Positions 25,769 through 32,621 of a DNA stretch of 64,000 nucleotides are shown in pieces (the stretch's first letter is position 1; each line of letters begins with the position of its first letter). The stretch is from the NCBI RefSeq assembly GCF_012933445.1, contig NZ_JABBNC010000011.1:179675-243674 (forward strand), in the 5' to 3' direction. The notes below the pieces were generated by a model that was not told the origin of the DNA, did no database searches, and was given only the letters and a program-made list of their open reading frames with translations. Position numbers and translations under genes: made by a program. The stretch is from Actinoplanes sp. TBRC 11911. GTDB taxonomy: Bacteria; Actinomycetota; Actinomycetes; Mycobacteriales; Micromonosporaceae.

Positions 25769-25987
25769 CTGAGTCCCCGATGTCGGCGGTCGGCCCGCGT
25801 CCGATCGTACGTCCGCGCGACGGCATGAATGAACGGCCGAGGCGCCTGAACCCGACAGACGAACCGGGTCCAGAGGCGTAGGAAAAAGGGAGAGCTTCCG
25901 GCGCGCCGTGCCCGCGCCGTCCGAGCGTCGCGCGCCCAGCCGTGGACGCGGAGCCCTCGCCGAGGCAAACCCGAGACGGAGTCTCCG

Positions 25988-27937
25988 ATGCCGGACGCCC
26001 CCTCGTCCACAGAGGAAGAACCTGCCCCCGCGGCGCGTAAGGATCAGACGGCCGACGAGGGCGTGCAGGCCGAGTTCGAGGACGGAGAGCTCGCCCTTCC
26101 GTACTGGCTGACCAGCACCGAGGAAGCCGCCAACACCTCCTTCTTCCGGATGTTGCGCCGGCTGCCGCGGCTGTTGCGGGACGCGTGGCTGCTCGCCTGG
26201 CGCGCCAGCCGCCGGACCACGGCCGCGGTCGTCGTGTTCCAGGTGTTCGGCGGCGTCGCCAGCGCGGTCGGGATGATCAGCGTGGTCGGGGTGTTCAACG
26301 GGCTCCTCACCGAGGCGCCCACCCCGGAGCGCGTACGGGCCGCGATCCCTTCGCTGCTTCTGCTGGTCGGAGCAGCGGCGTTACGGGGCGGGCTCGCCTC
26401 GGCCGCGGCGGCGGCCAACGGGCGGCTGGCGCCCAAGGTCTTTCAGGCGGCCGAGATGCGGCTGCTGGCGCTCACCACGCGGGTCGATCTGTCCACGTTC
26501 GACAACGCGGACTGGCGCGACGCGATGGAACGGGCCCGCGACCGCGGGATCTCGGCCGCGGAGCAACTGGTGAACCGCGCCATCGAGCTGACCACCAACG
26601 TGGTCGGGCTCATCGCGGCGGCGGGTGTGCTCGCGGTGCTGCATCCGGTGCTGCTGCCGCTGCTCGTGCTGTCCGTCGTGCCGATCGCGTGGGCGGCCGT
26701 GCGGTCGGCGCGGCTCAACCATCGGCGCATGCTGCGGCTCATCGCGGTGTGGCGGCGTCAGCGCATGCTCGCCGAGCTGCTCGCGGCCCGTGAGCCGGCC
26801 GCGGAACTGCGCGCGTTCACGTTGCGGTCGTTCCTGCTGGACGAGATCCGCCGGTTGCTGACGATCTCGACCAACGAGGAGATCCGGGTGACGACTCGCC
26901 AGGTGCGGACGACCCTGGTCGGCACGGTTTTGAGTGCGGGGGCGACCGGTGTCACGTACACGGTCCTGCTCTGGCTTCTCTGGACCGGGCGCATGGAGCT
27001 GGCCGCGGGCGGGGCGGCGGCGTACGCGGTCAGCATCGGCATCGGCAAGCTGCGGGAGATGGCGCTGACCGCCAACCGGCTCTTCGAGCAGGGGTTGTAC
27101 TTCTCGGACTTCCAGGGATTCTGCGAGCTGTCGCAGGAGCGGGCCGAACCGGCGCCGGGCGGGAAGGCGCCGCGTCACTTCACCGAGATCACGCTGCGTG
27201 GTGTGACATTCAGCTATCCCGATGCACAGCAACCGGCCGTACGGGACGTGGACATGACCCTGCGTCGCGGCGAGGTGATCGCGCTGGTGGGGGAGAACGG
27301 ATCCGGCAAGTCGACGCTGGCGACGCTGCTCGCCGGGTTGCATCGCCCGCAGCACGGCACGATCCGGTGGGACGAGGCGGATGCGACCTCGTTCGACCCC
27401 GATTCCGTCCGGGAGCGGGTCGCCGTGGTCATGCAGGAGCCGACCCGGTGGCCGCTGTCCGCGCGGCTCAACATCACGATCGGCCGCCATCAGCGGGTGA
27501 CCGGGATGCCCGAGGTGCAGGCCGCGGCGCGGGCGGGCGACGCGCACGAATTTGTGATGGAACTGGCGCGACAGTACGAGACGTTGCTGTCCCGGCACTT
27601 CACCGACGGTGCCGACCTGTCCGGCGGGCAGTGGCAGCGGCTCGCGGTGAGCCGGTCGTTCTATCGCGACGCGCCGCTGCTGATCTGCGACGAACCGACG
27701 GCGAACCTTGATGCGCGGGCCGAGCACGCTGTCTATCAGCGGCTGCGGGAGCTCGCGGCGGGGCGCACGGTCGTGCTGATCACCCATCGGATGGCGAGCG
27801 TGCGGGAGGCGGACCGGATCTACGTGCTGGATCACGGGACGGTCGTCGAGCAGGGCGATCATGAGTCGCTGATGGCGGTGGGCGGCATCTACGCGCAGCT
27901 GTTCACGTTGCAGGCGAGCGCGTATCAGTCCGCGTAG
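25988..27937 (+). CDS. ABC exporter, fused permease and ATPase
   Basis: A 649-residue half-transporter. The membrane domain covers residues 75-375 with six hydrophobic segments. The ATPase has Walker A GENGSGKST, the signature LSGGQ (followed by WQR), Walker B LLICDEPTANLD and H-loop LITHR. ATG 25988 has GGAG at 25977-25980. Exporters like this accompany peptide natural products, but no biosynthetic gene is adjacent. The 219 bp upstream contain only an 18-codon frame (25825-25881), which I do not consider convincing. Confidence 0.9.
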   Translation: MPDAPSSTEEEPAPAARKDQTADEGVQAEFEDGELALPYWLTSTEEAANTSFFRMLRRLPRLLRDAWLLAWRASRRTTAAVVVFQVFGGVASAVGMISVVGVFNGLLTEAPTPERVRAAIPSLLLLVGAAALRGGLASAAAAANGRLAPKVFQAAEMRLLALTTRVDLSTFDNADWRDAMERARDRGISAAEQLVNRAIELTTNVVGLIAAAGVLAVLHPVLLPLLVLSVVPIAWAAVRSARLNHRRMLRLIAVWRRQRMLAELLAAREPAAELRAFTLRSFLLDEIRRLLTISTNEEIRVTTRQVRTTLVGTVLSAGATGVTYTVLLWLLWTGRMELAAGGAAAYAVSIGIGKLREMALTANRLFEQGLYFSDFQGFCELSQERAEPAPGGKAPRHFTEITLRGVTFSYPDAQQPAVRDVDMTLRRGEVIALVGENGSGKSTLATLLAGLHRPQHGTIRWDEADATSFDPDSVRERVAVVMQEPTRWPLSARLNITIGRHQRVTGMPEVQAAARAGDAHEFVMELARQYETLLSRHFTDGADLSGGQWQRLAVSRSFYRDAPLLICDEPTANLDARAEHAVYQRLRELAAGRTVVLITHRMASVREADRIYVLDHGTVVEQGDHESLMAVGGIYAQLFTLQASAYQSA

Positions 27938-28009
27938 TCGTCGCCGTCCGGATCCCGTGCCACAGTGGTGTTGCTTGTTTGTTCGTTTGTTTGCGAGGGG
28001 AGGGGACGG

Positions 28010-28726
28010 ATGGATCGGGTGGGTGTCATCGTCGCCGTCGTCGTTCTTCTCGCGGGCTGCGCGGCGGGTTTGTGGCGCCGGCGAACCGACGGCCGGCTGC
28101 GCGACGCGCGAAAGGTGCCCCGCCAAGGCGGTGCGGGCCGCGACGGTGCGCGCGTTGCGGGCGGCGAGGCTGCCGACCGGGCCGTTGCCGGCGGCGAGGC
28201 TGCCGACCGGGCCGTTGCCGGCGGCGAGGCTGCCGACCGGGCCGTTGCCGGCGGCGAGGTTGCCGGTCGGGCCGTTGCCGGCGGCGAGGTTGCCGGTCGC
28301 GGCGTTGGTGGGCGGGATGGCGGGACGGTCGTGGCTGACCGGATGGAGGAACCGGGCGTGATTGAGGATGTCGAGCGCGAGCGCGAGCGCGCGGCGGCGG
28401 GGGAGACGCTGGCGCCGGAGCTGCTGGAGTCGCTGGGCGTCGGACCGGCGCAGGCGACGTTGCTGCAGTTCTCGTCGGCGTTCTGCACGCCCTGCCGCTC
28501 GGTGCGCCGGGTGAGCTCCGAGGTCGCCAACCTGCTGTCCGGCGTGCGGCACGTCGAAGTGGACGCCGAGAGCCATCTCGACGCGGTGCGCGAGCTGGAA
28601 ATCTGGCGCACACCCACGCTGCTCGTCCTGGACGCCGACGGCCGCGTGGTGAAGCGCGCCACGGGTGTCCCGTCAAAGCCGCAGCTCATCGCCGTGCTCG
28701 GCGAGATCCTGCTGGCCCCGCGCTGA
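28010..28726 (+). CDS. Membrane-anchored thioredoxin-like protein with a decapeptide repeat
   Basis: A 238-residue protein. Residues 4-24 form one hydrophobic helix (containing LLAGC, a possible lipobox) followed by RRR, which by the positive-inside rule would put the rest in the cytoplasm. Residues 49-98 are five decapeptides of the GGEAADRAVA type. The thioredoxin fold covers about 130-238 with the redox pair Cys159-TP-Cys162 and a cis-proline strand (WRTPTLLVLD). ATG 28010 follows GAGGGGAGGGG. A DUF4395 protein gene lies 2.7 kb on. Partner unknown. Confidence 0.82.
   Translation: MDRVGVIVAVVVLLAGCAAGLWRRRTDGRLRDARKVPRQGGAGRDGARVAGGEAADRAVAGGEAADRAVAGGEAADRAVAGGEVAGRAVAGGEVAGRGVGGRDGGTVVADRMEEPGVIEDVERERERAAAGETLAPELLESLGVGPAQATLLQFSSAFCTPCRSVRRVSSEVANLLSGVRHVEVDAESHLDAVRELEIWRTPTLLVLDADGRVVKRATGVPSKPQLIAVLGEILLAPR
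28154..28303 (+). repeat. 30 bp tandem repeat, five units, inside the thioredoxin-like gene
   Basis: Units begin at 28154, 28184, 28214, 28244 and 28274. The middle units are nearly identical, and the last two share a GTTGCCGGTCG variant. Thirty base pairs keeps the frame, so copy-number change would lengthen or shorten the linker between membrane anchor and redox domain by ten residues. Confidence 0.93.
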
Positions 28727-28940
28727 ACTGACGCTTGCCGCCCGCAACCACCATCCCGGGAGGGTGTGGGGCGGGACCCGGGAGGCCTTCGCCGCTGCGG
28801 GCCGGTGTCGATCAGCCCGGCGGCGAGTAGATTGCTGCGGCTCTGGACCGTTCGCGCGCTGTGCGGCCGCGGCGGCGCATGTGCCTACGAGCGCCGGGTG
28901 TGGCGGACACGGCGGCGTAAGTGCCCGGGAGTGCCGGTGT

Positions 28941-29089
28941 CGCCGGTTGCGCCGAGGGTGTGGCGGGCTGGGTGGCCATGGCGGCGCGGGTGCGGAGTGC
29001 CTGGGTGCCGCCGGTTGCGCCGAGGGTGTGGCGGGCTGGGTGGCCATCGCGGCGCGGGTGCGGAGTGCCTGGGTGCCGCCGGTTGCGCC
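28941..29089 (+). repeat. 68 bp tandem repeat, two full units plus a partial third
   Basis: Units start CGCCGGTTGCGCC at 28941, 29009 and 29077 (the last only 13 bp). The two full units differ at very few positions. It lies in the noncoding gap between the thioredoxin-like gene and the convergent MFS gene. The gap from 28727 to 28940 shows no credible gene. Confidence 0.9.
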
Positions 29090-29145
29090 TATCACCTGGT
29101 GCGCCAAGGCAAGCGTGGTGATCCGCTGCCCGGGCTCGGTAGTTG

Positions 29146-29455
29146 TCCCACTATGTGGAAATCTGCAACCGCATCGTGGGTATTCGTGAACCTTGGAGAG
29201 TTGCGCCCATATTTGGACCCGAACTCTCCAAGGTTCACATTGAGGCAGGAAATCGCGCCTGGCAAAAGCCGCGTATGCGGACGAAAGATTCATCCACAGT
29301 GGACCGCCATCCCGCATCGCGGGACGCGGATCCACGATGCGGCCACCGATTCCAATGAATGGGCGCCTGTCCCGAATATTGGACGCGTCGCCGCGCTGCG
29401 GTGGTCAGACCGCCGAGTCGCCTTGGCCTTTTCCATAGACATGTCGGATATGCGC
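29146..29455 (+). repeat. Dispersed element, copy 1
   Basis: First of three colinear copies. Order: TCC-N-ATG-type motifs at 29146 and 29168; a 17 bp stem-loop at 29186-29238; a 26 nt spacer; AAAGCCGC at 29265-29272; TCCACAGTGGA at 29293; then motifs starting near 29310, 29331, 29351 and 29370 (about 20 bp apart); ending in ATGTCGGATATGCGC at 29441-29455. Copy 2 has the same parts in the same order with matching spacings. Base composition is lower in GC than the genes around it. No coding sequence is credible here. It lies between tail-to-tail genes. Confidence 0.8.
29186..29238. other. Perfect 17 bp stem-loop of element copy 1
   Basis: GTGAACCTTGGAGAGTT (29186-29202) and its exact inverse AACTCTCCAAGGTTCAC (29222-29238) enclose a 19 nt loop. 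There is no T-run, so it is not a standard intrinsic terminator, although it could stop or protect transcripts from either side. Confidence 0.93.
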
Positions 29456-29494
29456 GGGTGGCGGTCGCTGATGGGCGGCATCGGGGCACCGGCG

Positions 29495-29602
29495 GTTGCG
29501 CCTGCCACGGGCGCTGCGCCTGCCGCGGGCGCTGCGCCTGCCGCGGGCGCTGCGCCTGCCGCGGCCGTTGCGCCTGCCGCGGCCGTTGCGCCTGCCGCGG
29601 CC
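29495..29602 (+). repeat. 18 bp tandem repeat, six units
   Basis: Units GYTGCGCCTGCCGCGGSC start at 29495, 29513, 29531, 29549, 29567 and 29585. The array ends 58 bp before the stop of the leftward MFS gene. A rightward frame through it would read Ala/Pro-rich repeats but has no ribosome site, so I treat it as noncoding. Confidence 0.92.
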
Positions 29603-29660
29603 GCCGACCGTGCCTACTCGCCGTTCGCGCTCGGAACGCTGGGAGGGCAGCCGCCCGCGG

Positions 29661-30875
29661 TCAGGCCGGGACTGGCAGGTTGGGCTGGCTCGGGGCTGCG
29701 GCTGCCCGGGTCAACGTGCGGACGGCGGGGATCAGCAGCTGGGAGAGCGCCGCCGCGGCCAGCACCAGGGCGCACACGACCAGGACCGGGTTGACGCCGA
29801 AGGCCGAGGACAACGGGCCGGCCAGGGCGTTTCCGATGGGCATCGCGATGAAGGACGCCAGCGTGTCCCAGGACGCGACCCGGCCCAAGGAAGTTTGCGG
29901 GACGCCGTCCTGGATGGCGGTCTCCCACGCGACGTCGAAGAAGATCAGGCCGGCGTAGCCGATCACGGCGCCGATCAGGACCGCGGTCAGCTCGGCGGGC
30001 CAGACGTACGCCAAAGCCCACAGCGGCATCAGCAGCAGGGTCAGCCAGCCGGCGCGGAGCGGGAATTTGGGCCGTACGCGCATGGCGACGATCGCGCCCA
30101 GCATGCCGCCCAGGCCCTCGGCGGACGCGATGAAGCCGGCCGAGGGGGCGCCGCCCAGCTTCGTCACGGCGATGACCTGCACCAACACCAGGATGACGCC
30201 GTTGGCGATGTGGTAACCGGTCGCGCCCAGCAGCCCGGCCAGCAGCCACCGGCGGCTGGTGACCTCGCGCCAGCCCGCGGCCAGCTCCTTGAGCATCGGG
30301 TTGCGGGGGCCTCGCTCGGCGCGTACGTGCAAAAGAGCGCAAGCGATCGTCGAGGCCAGGAAGCTCGCGGCGTTGACGGCGAAGCCGGCCGGCGCGCCCC
30401 AGGCGCCGACGATGAGCCCGCCGAGCGCCGGACCCAGCACCGAGCTGCCGGTCTGCAGCATGCTGAGCGTCGCGTTGGCCTGCTGCCGCCGGTCGATCGG
30501 GATGAGCAGCGGACGCAGCGCGGTGAACGCCGGGTTGAAGAAGCTGCCGGCCGCCGACGAGACCGCGGCCAGACCCGCCAGCAGCGGAAGGTGGTACCCG
30601 CCGGCGGCGAACATCGCGGCCATCGACGCGGCGGCCAGCAGGCGGACCACGTCGGAGCCGATCATGACGTGCTGGGGCTGGAGACGGTCCGCCCAGACGC
30701 CGCCGAACAGCGTTCCGGCCAGCATCGCGATGATCGAACACGCCATGACCAGGCCCAGGTCGCCGGCGCCGCCACCCGAGGTGACCACGGCGACGGCCAG
30801 CGCGACGGTCTGGAAACCATTGCCCACCCAGGACAGGGTCTGACCGGCGGCGAGCAGGCGGAAATCGGAGAGCAT
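29661..30875 (-). CDS. MFS transporter (EntS-like, 12 helices)
   Basis: A 404-residue transporter with 12 hydrophobic segments. The N-terminus FRLLAAGQTLSWVGNGFQTVALAV and the motif GGVWADRLQPQHVMIGSD resemble the EntS/MFS_3 branch, which includes siderophore and drug exporters. The cargo is unknown. It is divergent from a MarR regulator whose probable operator lies between the two starts, a common layout for regulated efflux. Its stop is preceded by the noncoding repeat-rich gap. Confidence 0.87.
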   Translation of the reverse strand: MLSDFRLLAAGQTLSWVGNGFQTVALAVAVVTSGGGAGDLGLVMACSIIAMLAGTLFGGVWADRLQPQHVMIGSDVVRLLAAASMAAMFAAGGYHLPLLAGLAAVSSAAGSFFNPAFTALRPLLIPIDRRQQANATLSMLQTGSSVLGPALGGLIVGAWGAPAGFAVNAASFLASTIACALLHVRAERGPRNPMLKELAAGWREVTSRRWLLAGLLGATGYHIANGVILVLVQVIAVTKLGGAPSAGFIASAEGLGGMLGAIVAMRVRPKFPLRAGWLTLLLMPLWALAYVWPAELTAVLIGAVIGYAGLIFFDVAWETAIQDGVPQTSLGRVASWDTLASFIAMPIGNALAGPLSSAFGVNPVLVVCALVLAAAALSQLLIPAVRTLTRAAAAPSQPNLPVPA

Positions 30876-30887
30876 GATTGCGTACGC

Positions 30888-30905
30888 TAGTTCAGCGTCT
30901 AACTA
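30888..30905. promoter_or_regulatory. Candidate MarR operator between MFS and marR
   Basis: TAGTT-N8-AACTA is an 18 bp dyad of the size MarR dimers bind, placed 13 bp upstream of the MFS start and 40 bp before the marR GTG. The surrounding 70 bp are AT-richer than the genes, and an outer TTGCG/CGCAA dyad encloses it. Confidence 0.5.
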
Positions 30906-30944
30906 TTCGCAACCTAATAATCAGATCGGTGGCACAATGGCGTC

Positions 30945-31439
30945 GTGGACAGTGTGGATCGGCATGTGACCCGGTGGGCGGCGTTCTGGAGGGACGACCC
31001 GGCGTTCGACCCTGAGGTCGAGGGGGCGCTGGTCCGGATACACGACATCATGAAGTGGTCGCGGCGCGCGGATGTGGCGGCGTTCGCGGCGAGCGAGGAC
31101 TTCACGCTCGAGGACTACAAGACGCTGCACGCGCTGATGGTTCAGCCGCATCCGGTCGAGGCGACGCCGGCGCAGCTCGCCGACGCCACGCACGTGACCC
31201 GGGCGGCGATGACCAGTCGCCTGGACCGGCTCGCCGCGGCCGGGCTGGTGACGCGCGAGGTGGATCCGCACGACCGGCGTCAGGTGCTGATCCGGCCGAC
31301 CGCGGCGGGGCGCGAGGCGTGGAACAAGTACGTGTTCGAGGGCATCGAGCGCGACAAGCAGCTGATGAGCGCGTTATCGAGAGACGAGTTGGTGCAGCTC
31401 AACGTCCTGCTTCGCAAAGTATTGACATCTCTCGAATAG
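30945..31439 (+). CDS. MarR-family transcriptional regulator
   Basis: A 164-residue MarR protein. The winged helix is at about 60-125 (ATPAQLADATHVTRAAMTSRLDRLAAAGLVTREVDPHDRRQVLIRPTAAG), including the DxRR wing. GTG 30945. It probably represses the divergent MFS exporter through the dyad at 30888-30905; the ligand is unknown. Confidence 0.88.
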   Translation: MDSVDRHVTRWAAFWRDDPAFDPEVEGALVRIHDIMKWSRRADVAAFAASEDFTLEDYKTLHALMVQPHPVEATPAQLADATHVTRAAMTSRLDRLAAAGLVTREVDPHDRRQVLIRPTAAGREAWNKYVFEGIERDKQLMSALSRDELVQLNVLLRKVLTSLE

Positions 31440-31448
31440 GCTGCGCGC

Positions 31449-31865
31449 ATGGAACTCGATCCCCGGGGCCCGCGGTTCGCCGCGACGCTGACCACCGTCG
31501 TGTTGATCGTGGTGCTGGCGACCGGCTGGGGCTGGCTGGCGCTGGCGCAGACGGTGGTCTTCGCGATCACGGCGCTGGATCCCCGGCGCGGGCCTTATTC
31601 GTACCTTTATCGCGCTTTTGTCCTGCCGAGGATGGGCCCGACGACCCAGCGTGAGGCGGCCGCACCCGTGCGCTTTGCGCAGTTTGTCGGATTTTGCTTC
31701 CTCGCCGTGGCAAGCGTGGGATACCTCGCCGAGGTGACCACGCTGGGCGTGGTGTTCGCGGCGTTCGGCCTGCTGGCGGCATTCCTGAACGCGGCGTTCG
31801 GGCTGTGCCTGGGCTGCGAGGCCTACCTCGCGATCCGCCGGCTGCAGGCACGAAAAACCGCATAA
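31449..31865 (+). CDS. DUF4395 membrane protein
   Basis: A 138-residue protein with three or four hydrophobic segments, the DPRRGPYSYLYRAFVLPRMGP region and a terminal CLGCEAYL typical of DUF4395. In actinomycetes these proteins are often beside thioredoxin or sulfurtransferase genes; here a thioredoxin-like gene is 2.7 kb upstream. It starts 9 bp after marR. Function unknown, possibly thiol handling at the membrane. Confidence 0.82.
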   Translation: MELDPRGPRFAATLTTVVLIVVLATGWGWLALAQTVVFAITALDPRRGPYSYLYRAFVLPRMGPTTQREAAAPVRFAQFVGFCFLAVASVGYLAEVTTLGVVFAAFGLLAAFLNAAFGLCLGCEAYLAIRRLQARKTA

Positions 31866-31907
31866 AGACCGAAAAATCGGGCGGGCGCGGGTCGGAACAC
31901 TGAGCGA

Positions 31908-31940
31908 GGCGCCCAGCTTTGGGCCGGGCGCCTGTTGTTG
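31908..31940. terminator. Terminator between the DUF4395 gene and the convergent response regulator
   Basis: GGCGCCC (31908-31914) pairs with GGGCGCC (31926-31932) around an 11 nt loop and is followed by TGTTGTTG. It lies midway in the 80 bp tail-to-tail gap. Confidence 0.7.
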
Positions 31941-31945
31941 CTGCC

Positions 31946-32614
31946 TCAGAACTTGGGGGCGTCCGGGGCCTCGAGCAGACCCAGCCGCAGCGCCGTCATC
32001 AGTGCCTGTGCGCGGTTGGCCGCGCCCAGCTTCTCGTACAGCTTCGAGATGTGCGTCTTCGCCGTCGACTCGGAGACGAACAGCTGCTTCGCGATGCCGG
32101 CGACGCTCATGCCGTCGGCCAGCAGGCGCAGCACCTGGCCCTCGCGCGGGGAGAGCTGCGGGCCACTCGGCGCGAGGCGGCGCTTCATCGCCTCGGCGAG
32201 GTCGGCCGCGGTGAACGCGCTGGGCGCGGAGGCGGCGTGCCGGGCGGCCGCGACGACCTCGTCCGCCGGAGCCGTCTTCGGCACGAACGCGCTCGCACCC
32301 GCCTCGAGCGCACCGAACAGCTGGTCGTCACCGGCGTACATGGTGAGGACGACGATGCCCATGTTGGCGTTGTTCTTCCGGAGGGCCTTGGTGGCCTCGA
32401 GACCGCTGCCGTCGGGCAGGCGCAGGTCCATGATCACGACGTCCGGCTGGAGCGCCCCGGCCTGGCGCACCGCCTCCGCGGCGGTGGCCGCCTCGCCCAC
32501 GACCTCGAACTGCCGGTCGCGCTCGAATGCGTGTCGCAGCCCCTTACGAATCAGGTCGTGATCGTCGACAAGGAGGACCTTGGTGCGCGTCGTCGGCGCA
32601 GGACTGGTCGACAT
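31946..32614 (-). CDS. NarL/FixJ-type response regulator
   Basis: A 222-residue regulator. The receiver domain (13-130) has acidic Asp17/18, the phospho-acceptor in VVIMDLRLPDGSG and a Lys in VPKTAP. The LuxR-type helix-turn-helix covers 155-212 (LSPREGQVLRLLADGMSVAGIAKQLFVSESTAKTHISKLYEKLG). It follows the histidine kinase gene by 7 bp on the same strand, so the two form a pair. Target genes are not evident nearby. Confidence 0.93.
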   Translation of the reverse strand: MSTSPAPTTRTKVLLVDDHDLIRKGLRHAFERDRQFEVVGEAATAAEAVRQAGALQPDVVIMDLRLPDGSGLEATKALRKNNANMGIVVLTMYAGDDQLFGALEAGASAFVPKTAPADEVVAAARHAASAPSAFTAADLAEAMKRRLAPSGPQLSPREGQVLRLLADGMSVAGIAKQLFVSESTAKTHISKLYEKLGAANRAQALMTALRLGLLEAPDAPKF

Positions 32615-32621
32615 GCTCGGG

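Noticed and set aside
24303..25828. Rightward frames opposite the XRE regulator
   Set aside because: Arg/Pro/Ala-rich shadow translations without any recognisable domain.
25825..25881. 18-codon frame upstream of the ABC exporter as a peptide precursor
   Set aside because: No ribosome site, no leader/core pattern and no modifying enzyme nearby.
29186..29238. Ordinary intrinsic terminator
   Set aside because: The stem is very strong but no T-run follows on either strand, and the surrounding sequence is conserved in other copies, which a plain terminator does not explain.
28766..29794. Long rightward frame across the gap containing repeats and element copy 1
   Set aside because: It crosses two tandem arrays and the stem-loop and runs antisense into the MFS gene. 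It has no ribosome site, and its composition follows the repeats rather than codon preference.
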